From Campylobacterales bacterium (lineage in GTDB: Bacteria; Campylobacterota; Campylobacteria; Campylobacterales; QNZT01): a stretch of DNA of 15,087 bases. The translations under genes and the position numbers were made by a program. How positions within the stretch are numbered: position 1 is the first letter of the stretch; each line of letters opens with the position of its first letter. The DNA lies in contig JALULO010000041.1 of NCBI GenBank assembly GCA_027056215.1, forward strand, positions 1 to 15,087, given 5' to 3'. Below are positions 6,946 through 14,136 of this stretch, in pieces. The notes beneath the pieces are model-generated. The model made no database searches. It was not told the DNA's origin and worked only from the letters and a program-made list of their open reading frames with translations.

Positions 6946-6956
6946 TTTGCTAAAAT
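6946..6956 (+). promoter_or_regulatory. Candidate sigma-70 promoter, extended -10 element
   Basis: TTTGCTAAAAT contains TG-N-TAAAAT, an extended -10 box in an AT-rich context, which is the usual form in Campylobacterota where the -35 box is weak. It lies about 40 bases upstream of the conserved small gene at 6998 and would drive it together with rsmD, flgI and flgJ. Confidence 0.5.
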
Positions 6957-6997
6957 GTATGAAAAATTTACATTTTGTGACAAAAAGGCACTTTTAT

Positions 6998-7345
6998 ATG
7001 AAAGTTAAACCCAAATGTGCATCGCCCTTGCTGCAACATACTTTGCTTATGTATCTTGATCCTTATCTTTTTGAGGAAGAGTTATGCGATATAATCATCA
7101 CAGATAGAAAGCTTAAAAGTAAGAAAGTTGTTTTTCGAATAGGGTTTGATGATAAAGCTGATTTAAAAGAACCTTTTACCCATCAGGAACTTTTACAGAC
7201 ACTGCGTGATTTTTATAATAAAGATCCAAGGTTACAACTTGTAAAACCAACTAAAGAGGAACTTGAAGCCGTGATTGAAAAGCTCAATAAAAAACATCAA
7301 GAAAAGATTGCAAAACTTTTAAAGAACTACCATGAAAAATGCTAA
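6998..7345 (+). CDS. Conserved small protein upstream of rsmD (Cj1460-like by position)
   Basis: A 115-residue soluble protein of unknown function. The frame is open from 6908, but I place the start at ATG 6998. There AAAAAGG precedes it by nine bases, the protein begins MKVKPKCASPLL, and the extended -10 promoter is left outside the gene. The N-terminal half is mixed alpha/beta; the C-terminal third is a charged helix rich in Lys and Glu (for example EELEAVIEKLNKKHQEKIAK). In Campylobacter a small unnamed gene also sits directly before rsmD-flgI, so this is probably its counterpart. That link rests on position, not on a recognised motif. It overlaps rsmD by 14 bases. Confidence 0.75.
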   Translation: MKVKPKCASPLLQHTLLMYLDPYLFEEELCDIIITDRKLKSKKVVFRIGFDDKADLKEPFTHQELLQTLRDFYNKDPRLQLVKPTKEELEAVIEKLNKKHQEKIAKLLKNYHEKC

Positions 7346-7922
7346 TCCAACCCTACAGATACAAGGAGGAAAATACAAAGGCAAAAAATTGCTTTTACCT
7401 TCAAAAACAACTACACGTTCAACAAAATCAATCATCAAAGGTTCTGTTTTTGATACTTTGCAGTATACGATCGTAGATCAAAACTTTATCGAAGTATTTG
7501 GGGGAAGTGGTTCTATGGGGCTTGAAGCGTTAAGCCGTGGTGCAAAAATGGCATACTTTTTTGAGTCGGATAAAAAGGCATATAAAGTTTTGATGCAAAA
7601 TTGCCAGATGATAGATGCATCGCATACACATATCACATTTGGCGATAGCTTTTTGACTTATTTGCCTTTAGTTGAACAGTTATCCCAAAAAGGAGAAAAA
7701 GCTTTTATTTATTTTGATCCCCCTTTTGATATAAGAGAAGGGATGGAGGGTATTTATGATAAAGTAGTTGAATTGATTACAAAAACACCCCAAGATATAG
7801 TAGAAAAGATTATCATAGAGCATATGAGTAAAGTCTCATTTCCTCAAAATATAGGCTCTTTTGTACAGCAAAAAAGTAAAAAGTTTGGAAAAAGTATGCT
7901 AACTTTTTATGAAGTGGTATAG
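7332..7922 (+). CDS. rsmD: 16S rRNA (guanine966-N2)-methyltransferase
   Basis: Methylates G966 of 16S rRNA in the 30S subunit, using S-adenosylmethionine. The 196-residue length is usual. Visible motifs are the N-terminal IQGGKYKGKKL and TRSTKSIIKGSVFDTL, which match the family's G-x-x-[RK]G and R-P-T-x-x-x-x-R-E-x-[LV]-F-N regions in altered form. The SAM-binding loop is EVFGGSGSMGLEALSRG (residues 54-70), the acidic ESD follows, and the catalytic DPPF is at 129-132. The start overlaps the preceding gene by 14 bases. Placement directly before flgI is conserved in Campylobacterota although the rRNA methylase has no flagellar role. Confidence 0.92.
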   Translation: MKNANPTLQIQGGKYKGKKLLLPSKTTTRSTKSIIKGSVFDTLQYTIVDQNFIEVFGGSGSMGLEALSRGAKMAYFFESDKKAYKVLMQNCQMIDASHTHITFGDSFLTYLPLVEQLSQKGEKAFIYFDPPFDIREGMEGIYDKVVELITKTPQDIVEKIIIEHMSKVSFPQNIGSFVQQKSKKFGKSMLTFYEVV

Positions 7923-7965
7923 ATTTTGCTGATTTTGGTGTAAATCATCGTCTAAAAGGTTATAT

Positions 7966-8994
7966 ATGTCCAAAATCTTCCTGATAATACTACTGTTTAT
8001 ATCATGTTTAAATGCAACAAAGATCAAAGACGTAGCCAATGTCGTAGGTGTGCGTGAAAACCAACTCATCGGATATGGCTTGGTAGTTGGTTTAAACGGT
8101 ACAGGAGATGGATCATCGTTACAGTTTACGAGACAAGCGATTTCTAGTATGTTGCAAAGTGTCAATGTTAAAGTAGATCCTAGAAATATCAAATCGAAAA
8201 ATGTTGCAGCGGTCATGGTAACAGCAAAATTACCTGCTTTTTCAAGACATGGTGATCAGATAGATATCTCCGTTTCATCGATGGGTGATGCTAAATCTAT
8301 CATCGGTGGTACACTGTTACTTACGCCACTTCGTGCAGTAGATGGTAACATCTATGCCTTGGCACAGGGAAGTATCGAAAAAGGCTATACTTCAGATAAA
8401 AGAAATATAAGAAAAGGTACAAAAGCTAGGATTTTTAAAGGTGCGATTGTGGAAAAAGAGGTAAATTTTGATCTTTATCATAAGAACTCTATCAAACTTA
8501 GCCTCAAAAAAGCAGATTTTGATACAGTTGTTAAGATAGAAAAAAAGTTAAATGCACGTTTTGGATCCCATTGTGCAGTAGCGCTTGATCCCAGAACGAT
8601 TGAACTTTATAAGCCATCTTCTCAAAGTATGGTGGAGTTTTTAGCCTCCGTGGACAATATAGAGATACCATTTCAAGGCGCTAGAAAGATAGTCATAGAC
8701 GAAAAAACAGGTACAGTTGTTGCCGGTGTGGATATACTGGTTGAACCAGTTGTAGTCACCCATGGAGATTTGACGATCAAGATATCTTCTACGGATAAGT
8801 TACCGGTGCAGACGAAAGGAGATGTTTATATTGATCCTAATAATAACGTCATCAACATGAAGTATGGAAAAGTAACTGTTGCAAATATTGCAAGAGCTTT
8901 GCAAAAACTAGGTTCAAAAGCAGAGGATATCATCGATATATTTCAAACCATCAAGCAAGCCGGCGCTATAAATGCCCAATTGGAAGTGATCTGA
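7966..8994 (+). CDS. flgI: Flagellar P-ring protein FlgI
   Basis: Forms the P-ring that acts as a bushing for the flagellar rod in the peptidoglycan layer. It has a Sec signal peptide of about 17 residues ending in CLNA, then the family N-terminus TKIKDVANVVGVRENQLIGY and GLVVGLNGTGDGS. The 342-residue length is normal. Conserved internal features include the MVTAKLPAFSRHGDQIDI segment and the C-terminal LQKLGSKAEDIIDIFQTIKQ AGAINAQLEVI region (shown in two parts). AAAAGG precedes the ATG by six bases. It follows rsmD by 43 bases, and its stop codon overlaps the flgJ start (TGATG), so the two are translationally coupled. Confidence 0.97.
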   Translation: MSKIFLIILLFISCLNATKIKDVANVVGVRENQLIGYGLVVGLNGTGDGSSLQFTRQAISSMLQSVNVKVDPRNIKSKNVAAVMVTAKLPAFSRHGDQIDISVSSMGDAKSIIGGTLLLTPLRAVDGNIYALAQGSIEKGYTSDKRNIRKGTKARIFKGAIVEKEVNFDLYHKNSIKLSLKKADFDTVVKIEKKLNARFGSHCAVALDPRTIELYKPSSQSMVEFLASVDNIEIPFQGARKIVIDEKTGTVVAGVDILVEPVVVTHGDLTIKISSTDKLPVQTKGDVYIDPNNNVINMKYGKVTVANIARALQKLGSKAEDIIDIFQTIKQAGAINAQLEVI

Positions 8995-9293
8995 TGGCAA
9001 TCTCTTCTATCGACAATAGTATCGCTTTGGATGCATTAAATACTAAAAAATTTACGCCCACAGATGATGATGTAAAACTGAGAGAACAAACAGATAAATT
9101 TGAAGCTTTTTTACTTAAAAAGGTACTTGATATCTCACTTAAAAGTGACCATAAACTTTTTGGTAAAGATGCCGGTGATAAGATATATCAATCCATGTAC
9201 AATGATACTTTCTCAAAAGCGATAGGCGGTAACATTGGATTTAGTCAAATGTTATTTGATTTTTTAAAGGAACAGAATCATTTACAAAGATAA
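8994..9293 (+). CDS. flgJ: Rod-binding protein, FlgJ N-terminal domain only
   Basis: A 99-residue protein corresponding to the rod-binding half of FlgJ, which caps the growing flagellar rod in the periplasm. The signature is the KFEAFLLKKVLDISLKS segment followed by FGKDAGDKIYQSMYND and the IGFSQMLFDFL ending, all typical of the family. The muramidase domain found in the E. coli and Salmonella protein is absent, as is usual in Campylobacterota, so peptidoglycan must be opened by another enzyme. It starts within the flgI stop codon. The next 88 bases contain no gene, only a sigma-28 promoter. Confidence 0.93.
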   Translation: MAISSIDNSIALDALNTKKFTPTDDDVKLREQTDKFEAFLLKKVLDISLKSDHKLFGKDAGDKIYQSMYNDTFSKAIGGNIGFSQMLFDFLKEQNHLQR

Positions 9294-9322
9294 TTAAATA
9301 TATTTGATTTTCTATAAAAGGT

Positions 9323-9349
9323 TAAAGTTTCTTCTTTTTGTGTCGATTT
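9323..9349 (+). promoter_or_regulatory. Sigma-28 (FliA) promoter for flgN-flgK
   Basis: TAAAGTTT, eleven bases, then GTCGATTT. The -35 box is identical to the FliA consensus, the spacer is exact, and the -10 box keeps the CGAT core in the CGATTT form seen in Campylobacter sigma-28 promoters. Transcription should begin near 9356-9360, just upstream of AAAGGAG and the flgN start. It places flgN and flgK at least partly in the late flagellar class. Confidence 0.88.
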
Positions 9350-9382
9350 ATACATTATATAAAAGGCATAAAAGGAGAGATC

Positions 9383-9811
9383 ATGATCTTGAATAATCTT
9401 ACAACCCTCAACAACGATATAGATAGACTTATCTGTTTAACAGAAGAAGACATTACGTATATCAAAGCCGCAAGACATGATAAAATCACACAAAACCAAC
9501 AAGAAAAAGAGTTGTTAATCCGACGTTTTGAGAGTAATAAATCTTTGTTAAACCATGCCCTTTTAACACTTAGTACTGAAAATCCGGGTCAAACACTTGA
9601 AGCACTTTTATCACATGAAGAACAAAAAATACTAGATGTTTTTAAACAAAAATTGGTTTTGTTGCAAGAAGCAAATAAAAAATATGGAAAATTTGTTGCA
9701 ACATTTAGTGAATTTTTCAACACTATCATTGGACAAATGTTTCCGATGAAAACGCAAGGCTATACCAACACAGCTCCGCAACCAGCAGCTTTTTTACAGG
9801 TGAGTGCGTGA
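9383..9811 (+). CDS. flgN: FlgN-type export chaperone for hook-filament junction proteins
   Basis: A 142-residue, almost entirely helical cytoplasmic protein beginning MILNNLTTLNNDIDRLICLT, with long heptad-like stretches. FlgN chaperones FlgK and FlgL to the flagellar export apparatus. The open frame extends back to 9338, but ATG 9383 has AAAGGAG nine bases upstream and the upstream part would run through the sigma-28 promoter, so I take 9383. Identification rests on size, helical content and the position one base before flgK, matching the Campylobacter order. The FlgN family is too divergent for a firm motif. The Ala/Pro/Gln-rich tail (NTAPQPAAFLQ) is probably unstructured. Confidence 0.82.
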   Translation: MILNNLTTLNNDIDRLICLTEEDITYIKAARHDKITQNQQEKELLIRRFESNKSLLNHALLTLSTENPGQTLEALLSHEEQKILDVFKQKLVLLQEANKKYGKFVATFSEFFNTIIGQMFPMKTQGYTNTAPQPAAFLQVSA

Positions 9812-9812
9812 T

Positions 9813-11651
9813 ATGGGTATTTTTGATTCATTAAATATTGGATATTCGGGACTTAGTACATCTCAAGCAGGTATAGAAACCACAAGCCATAATATCTCTA
9901 ATGCCAATACCCCAGGTTATAGCAGACAAAGAATAGAGCAAAAAGCAAACTTTCCTATACACAACAGACCCTCTGATGTAGGAGCTGGAGTTAGGGTTGA
10001 AGAGATTTCGCGTGTACATGATGAATTTGTCTATACCCGTATGAAAGGAAGTAGTGCAAATGTATCTCATTTTGAATTTTTGGAAAAAAATATGCAAGAA
10101 ATTGCAGATGGATTTTCAGATCTTGACAATCTTGGTATCGCTCAGGATCTTAAAGATATGTATAGTGCTTGGAGTAATCTCTCAGAAAATCCAGATGACG
10201 AATCAGCTAAGGTTGTAACCGCAACAGCGATGGATTCACTGGCAAAAAATCTTAATGGCGCAAATAACAGACTTACTAAAATGCAAGACAGACTCAATGA
10301 TGAGTTTGTACAAGGAATCGACAAAGTTAATGATATTGCAAAAAACATTGTTGCCTTAAATAAAAATATCAATAAAGTAGAAAATGTTAAGCACCAAAAT
10401 GCTAACGATTTACGTGATCAAAGAGACAAACTTGAACTTGAACTCTCAAAACTGGTCAATGTATCTGTGCATAAAGGAAATCTAAATAACAATGGTCCTG
10501 CACTCCAAACAGACTCAGGAAATCTTTACAATATCAATATAGCGGGGCATAATATCGTAGATGGTATTACATTTCATCCCTTGGATGATTCTATTGCAAG
10601 CAATAAAACCAAGATGACCTCTGTTTATATCACAGATCATGATTATGGTAAAACAGATATTACAAGTAAAATCAGAGGCGGAAAACTTGGAGCACTTGTA
10701 GCTTTAAGAGGTGATGGTATAGATCAAGTAACAGGTAAAGCTACACACTCAAAGATTCAAGATTATATGGATAGCCTTGATAGTTTTACAAAAGCTTTTA
10801 CCCAAACAGCAAATAGTATTTATGGCAGTGCGTCACAAGATAAGATTGTAACAGATGATTTAAGTTTTATCGATGATGATGATAAGTTGTTAGAGAGTGA
10901 GCATTTTAAAGCCGGCTCTTTTGATCTGGTTGTATATGATAACAATGGTAATAAAGTAGCAACAAAACCAATCACAATCGATGAAAGTACAACCCTAAAC
11001 AGTGGTTCAAACAGTATCGTTTCACAAATAAATGCCAACACAGATGACAATAAAGACAATGATGCAACCAATGATATAGATGATTTATTTGAAGCGTCTG
11101 TTGTTAGTGATCCCAATAAACCACATGTCTTGCGTATCAACCCAAAAGATAGCAATAGTCATTATACAATCGCTATAGAAGATCATGGAACAGATTTTTC
11201 AGGGATTACCGGTACAAACAGGCTTTTCTCAGGTGATGATGCAAAACACGTTGGTTTACGTAGTGACATCTTGGCAAATCCATCATCTCTAAAAGCATCT
11301 AAAGCCCCGATAGATGGAAACAGTGATCTTGCAAAAGAGATGGTAGATTTACAATATAAAAAAATCTCTTTTAAAAATAGTGATGGCACACAATCAGAAC
11401 AAACTGCTGAAGATTTTTACCGTTATGCTACTGCCCAAATCAGCTCAGATGCACAACACGCATCAATCAATAAAGATGCAGCTGTTGCACTTAATAAAAC
11501 ACTCACAGAACAGATGCAATCTGTAAGTGGTGTGGATATGGATCAAGAATTGATGAATTTGATGAAGTATCAAACATCTTATCAAGCTAGTGCAAAAATC
11601 ATCTCTACCGTGGATCAAATGTTAAATACCTTACTTAACCTCAAACAGTAG
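9813..11651 (+). CDS. flgK: Flagellar hook-associated protein 1, FlgK
   Basis: The first junction protein between hook and filament, secreted through the flagellar export system. The N-terminal rod-like motif GYSGLSTSQAGIETTSHNIS followed by NANTPGYSRQRI, and the C-terminal helix with SGVDMDQELMNLMKYQTSYQ and STVDQMLNTLL, are diagnostic and form the coiled D0 domain. The 612-residue length matches Campylobacter FlgK. I use ATG 9813 rather than the in-frame GTG at 9804 because AGGTGAG lies eight bases upstream and the protein then begins MGIFDSLNIG. It starts one base after the flgN stop and is probably coupled to it. The middle region (about 340-470) is Asp/Asn-rich and variable, as expected for the exposed domain. 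The stop codon lies only five bases from an insertion-sequence end. Confidence 0.97.
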   Translation: MGIFDSLNIGYSGLSTSQAGIETTSHNISNANTPGYSRQRIEQKANFPIHNRPSDVGAGVRVEEISRVHDEFVYTRMKGSSANVSHFEFLEKNMQEIADGFSDLDNLGIAQDLKDMYSAWSNLSENPDDESAKVVTATAMDSLAKNLNGANNRLTKMQDRLNDEFVQGIDKVNDIAKNIVALNKNINKVENVKHQNANDLRDQRDKLELELSKLVNVSVHKGNLNNNGPALQTDSGNLYNINIAGHNIVDGITFHPLDDSIASNKTKMTSVYITDHDYGKTDITSKIRGGKLGALVALRGDGIDQVTGKATHSKIQDYMDSLDSFTKAFTQTANSIYGSASQDKIVTDDLSFIDDDDKLLESEHFKAGSFDLVVYDNNGNKVATKPITIDESTTLNSGSNSIVSQINANTDDNKDNDATNDIDDLFEASVVSDPNKPHVLRINPKDSNSHYTIAIEDHGTDFSGITGTNRLFSGDDAKHVGLRSDILANPSSLKASKAPIDGNSDLAKEMVDLQYKKISFKNSDGTQSEQTAEDFYRYATAQISSDAQHASINKDAAVALNKTLTEQMQSVSGVDMDQELMNLMKYQTSYQASAKIISTVDQMLNTLLNLKQ

Positions 11652-11656
11652 ATTTC

Positions 11657-11671
11657 GTAACTATTCAGCCC
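11657..11671 (+). repeat. Left terminal inverted repeat of the IS66 remnant
   Basis: GTAACTATTCAGCCC. Its reverse complement matches the right end at 13 of 15 positions. The GTAA start is typical of IS66-family ends. Confidence 0.82.
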
Positions 11672-11789
11672 TAAAAACGATACCAAAGAAGATCATCAGA
11701 TTTACTCTTTTAAAAGCCCTTATTTCAGGGGTTTGTGACTACTTTTTAGCTATAATGCTTATATATAAATCAAGAAGTTTCATCTAAAG

Positions 11790-12194
11790 ATGACTTATGA
11801 ATAAGCTGTATATTTTTGTAAAAACAATCCAGAAATTGCAGCTCATATCATTATGGAAATAGAAAAACTAAAAGCTAAAAAATCCAAAGGAAGAAAGAAA
11901 CAGTCAAAAGGTAAAAACTTACTTGATAGACTGGTAAAGTATAGAAATGAAACTTTACGATTTTTAACAAACTTTGCTGTCCCTTTTACAAATAATCTTG
12001 CCGAAAGAGATCTTAGAATGATTAAGGTTAAACAGAAGATATCAGGAACATTTGTCAGTTTCAGAGGCGGTGAAATATTTAACAGAATCAGAGGGTATAT
12101 CTCTATGGTTAAGAAAAATAATCGTCATGTATTGGAAGAGTTGAAAAATGTTTTAATGGGTAATGCTTATTTGCCTGTTGGGCGTGGGTGCTGA
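11790..12194 (+). pseudogene. IS66 family transposase (TnpC) remnant
   Basis: ATG 11790 reads M-T-Y-E and then a TAA at 11802. In the same frame, the sequence continues from 11805 as the transposase C-terminus. It shows KKSKGRKKQSKGKNLLDRL, then VPFTNNLAERDLRMIKVKQK and the ISGTF-x7-F-x-RIRGYIS segment, which are the hallmark IS66 C-terminal motifs. The Glu in NNLAERDL is the last catalytic acid of the DDE triad; the two Asp residues are lost with the deleted middle. The remaining open frame from ATG 11853 (113 codons) could be translated but cannot be an active transposase. The deletion junction lies within a few bases of 11800. Confidence 0.88.
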
Positions 12195-12202
12195 ATGGTT
12201 AC
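12188..12202 (-). repeat. Right terminal inverted repeat of the IS66 remnant
   Basis: On the plus strand it reads GTGCTGAATGGTTAC. Read on the minus strand it begins GTAACCATTCAGC, matching the left end with two differences. It overlaps the transposase stop codon, and hypE sequence begins immediately after it. Confidence 0.82.
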
Positions 12203-12415
12203 TCTTGAAGATGGAAAGTTAGCATTTACGACGGATAGTTTTACCGTTTCCCCTCTCTCTTTCCCAAGATCAGATATCGGAAAGTTAGCCATTTGTGGTA
12301 CTTGCAATGATTTAGCTATGATGAGAGCAAAACCAAAGTATTTGACATGTTTGGTTATCATCGAAGAGGGGTGGTGCTACCAGAGATTTTGAAAAGATTG
12401 TTAGAAGAAGGATAG
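12203..12415 (+). pseudogene. hypE: hypE fragment (hydrogenase maturation), 5' part lost and frameshifted
   Basis: From the IS end the frame reads LEDGKLAFTTDSFTVSPLSF, then DIGKLAICGTCNDLAMM and a PKYLT segment to IIEEG. This matches residues of about 45-110 of HypE, the ATP-dependent dehydratase that converts the carbamoyl group on its C-terminal cysteine to cyanide for the [NiFe]-hydrogenase active site. After IIEEG the frame breaks. A possible continuation in another frame (VVLPEILKRLLEEG) ends at TAG 12413. The N-terminal part is replaced by the IS, and everything past about residue 120, including the essential C-terminal cysteine, is absent. A Gly of the usual MMGAK segment is Arg here. 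It is clearly a dead gene. Its similarity to functional HypE suggests a fairly recent loss. Confidence 0.85.
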
Positions 12416-12417
12416 GA

Positions 12418-12665
12418 TTACAGTACTACTACTTCATGTACACTACCGCTGCTGAGTTCATAGCCAGCTAATTTTTGGGGCGGTGTATCTTCTATCATGA
12501 TTGTATCAAGTATAACAATCTCTTCATGTTCAACAAACATGTCTAACAATTTTATCCCCTCAACACCACCCGTTTAGGATGGGAAGAGGAGGAAAAACTG
12601 ATAGTTATGTAAAAGGTATTCTGTAAGACATTTCCGATACCTAAAAGAATGGTTTTTCCAGTCAT
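12418..12665 (-). pseudogene. [NiFe]-hydrogenase maturation protease remnant (HyaD/HupD/HybD family)
   Basis: On the minus strand an ATG at 12665 begins MTGKTILLGIGNVLQ, the N-terminus of the endopeptidase that trims the hydrogenase large subunit (family motif G-x-GN). The frame then degenerates and stops. In another frame, from about 12570, the family sequence resumes as GGVEGIKLLDMF then IVILDTI, and runs to a stop at 12418 after SSGSVHEVVVL. The piece between, which would hold the Glu nickel ligand in the D-E-G-x-G-V segment, is missing and replaced by about 50 unrelated bases. The Asp of ILDTI and the His of SVHEV, at the positions of the other two metal ligands, remain. The C-terminal third is also missing. 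It lies tail to tail with the hypE fragment. Confidence 0.78.
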
Positions 12666-12686
12666 ATTTATCTTTCTTGAGATAAT

Positions 12687-14132
12687 CTATTGCGATAAAA
12701 GTCTGATATTATCTACACCGCCGGCTCCTCTAGAGTAGCCGCTCATATAAAATGCATCAACTGATATGATGTCATTGTTTGGTTCAAGTTGATGTAAAAG
12801 TGCTTGTAAATTATATTGTACAGAATGTCTTCCTGCATAACGAAGTGCCACAGGTATAGGATATGTTAATTCGATATATCCATCATTATATATTTGTTTT
12901 TGTGGTGGATAATGTTTTCGATCGAACCAAGTACTAAGTGTTATAGCTCTAAATCCCTGTTTTGTCCTTACTTCAACGCCAAATCTCATACAACCAGTAT
13001 GTCCAATAGTATCCAATGCTAGGATAAACTGATCTGTATTACTCCATACTTCTCCATTATCGAGTACTTTTTTATAGCTAGAGTGGTTTTGACGAGGATA
13101 GTGATCACCATCCCATCTTGCATTGCCCCAAATACTTCTTGATCCAGTAACCTTGACATTTTTTACGAAATCCGGACCACTTACTGTAAACCATCCTAGT
13201 GTTCTTCCATCTTCAGCATCTTCATAGAGTGTTGGTGCTCTTGGTTTGATAATCTTTTTGACATTGAGTGTTGTTTTTTTCCCAAGATGAAAAGAGTCAT
13301 TGTAAAAAAGTCTTACTTCATAATCTCCCGGAAATTCCGGTGCAGTAAATGTTACTGTACCATTTCTATTGTCTAGCCAAGCTTCTTCTAAAACATTATC
13401 CCAATTTGATGGCATATTTTTTGGAAAAAGTCCTATCCAATTATTTTGTGCACCAGCAACATTTGCGTATGAAACTGTAATCTTATCACCATCATTATAT
13501 TGCGCTTTATCTGTGCTTAGTACTACTGGAAGTGCATTTATTTTAAAAGATGCTTTTTTTGCCATAAGTAAAGAGTCATTATAAAAAAGTCTTACTTCAT
13601 AATCTCCTGGAACATCTGGTGCTTTCATATGAACTGTACCATTGCGAAATTCGAACCATTGATCTTGTAAGTCATTTGCCCAAGTATTTGCAGCACCTTT
13701 TTGAAAAATACCTACCCAGTTATCTTGTACACCTTGTACATTGTTCAATGTTATATCTATCGGTTCACCGGTCTTATAGGTAGTTTTATTTAGTGTTATT
13801 GTTGCATCTGCCCCTTTTACCTTAAAATTAACTTTCTTTTCCATCTTTAAAGAATCATTATAAAATAATCTCACTTCGTATTCACCGCTTAATTGAGGTG
13901 CTGTGAGAGTTAATGTCCCATTACGAAAATCAAACCATTGATCTTGTAAGTCATAATCCCAAGTACTTGGAACACCCTTTTGAAAAATACCTACCCAATT
14001 GCTATTGTTTCCCGTAACATCTGCAAGTGTTACTGTAATTGTTTCGCCAGCATTATAAGTTGCTTTGTTCGCAGATATTGTGACTGCATGCAAGCTAATA
14101 AAAGCCAATATCATCATCATAAAGATTTTCAT
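12687..14132 (-). CDS. Exported protein with three Ig-like repeats and a C-terminal jelly-roll-like domain, 481 aa
   Basis: A Sec signal covers residues 1-16 (cleavage after LHA). Three homologous repeats follow at about 18-106, 110-198 and 204-292, with a 94-residue period. Each starts with a Y-x-x-G-[DE] strand, carries NW[VI]G[IL]F-x-K, then a Trp/Asp-rich loop and NGT, and ends in G[ED]YEVRLFYNDS. The NWIGLF plus YEVRLFYN layout resembles the SKICH-like Ig fold. Residues 300-481 (YEDAEDGRTLGW at the start, LEPNNDIISVDAFY and GGVDNIRLL at the end) resemble a beta-sandwich domain found at the C-terminus of many exported proteins of marine bacteria, possibly carbohydrate-binding. No catalytic motif is seen. 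The start has GAGGAG nine bases upstream, inside the end of the preceding lipoprotein gene. The two probably form an operon. Ligand and function are unknown. Confidence 0.88.
   Translation of the reverse strand: MKIFMMMILAFISLHAVTISANKATYNAGETITVTLADVTGNNSNWVGIFQKGVPSTWDYDLQDQWFDFRNGTLTLTAPQLSGEYEVRLFYNDSLKMEKKVNFKVKGADATITLNKTTYKTGEPIDITLNNVQGVQDNWVGIFQKGAANTWANDLQDQWFEFRNGTVHMKAPDVPGDYEVRLFYNDSLLMAKKASFKINALPVVLSTDKAQYNDGDKITVSYANVAGAQNNWIGLFPKNMPSNWDNVLEEAWLDNRNGTVTFTAPEFPGDYEVRLFYNDSFHLGKKTTLNVKKIIKPRAPTLYEDAEDGRTLGWFTVSGPDFVKNVKVTGSRSIWGNARWDGDHYPRQNHSSYKKVLDNGEVWSNTDQFILALDTIGHTGCMRFGVEVRTKQGFRAITLSTWFDRKHYPPQKQIYNDGYIELTYPIPVALRYAGRHSVQYNLQALLHQLEPNNDIISVDAFYMSGYSRGAGGVDNIRLLSQ
13257..14081 (-). 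repeat. Three tandem 282-bp coding repeats
   Basis: The three Ig-like repeats of the 481-residue protein are recognisable in DNA at a period of 282 bases. For example, a motif close to GTCTTACTTCATAATCTCC recurs near 13308 and 13588, with a more diverged copy near 13869. The second and third protein repeats are closest to each other at that motif; repeats one and two share most of the FQKG-to-FRNG segment. This indicates duplication followed by divergence or gene conversion. Confidence 0.8.
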
Positions 14133-14136
14133 AAGT

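Larger units (their letters stand above)
11657..12202 (+). mobile_element. Internally deleted IS66-family element, 546 bp
   Basis: The element is bounded by terminal inverted repeats that begin GTAAC at both ends. Inside lie a left-end leader with a TATAAT-like box near 11755, the first four codons of a transposase, and its last 120-130 codons. The middle of the gene is gone. Complete IS66-type elements are generally 1.4 kb or longer, so about 1 kb is missing. The 8-bp flanks (11649-11656 and 12203-12210) do not match, so no target-site duplication remains. This suggests that the element also took part in a rearrangement. The left end lies directly after flgK and the right end lies inside hypE sequence. 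Confidence 0.82.

Noticed and set aside
6908..6997. N-terminal extension of the small gene before rsmD
   Set aside because: It would run through the likely promoters, lacks a ribosome site, and the downstream ATG has one.
11706..11734. Terminator for flgK formed by CCCT/AGGG near 11719
   Set aside because: The stem is only four pairs with a G-G mismatch before further A-T pairs, and it lies within the IS left end, so it is not a native flgK terminator.
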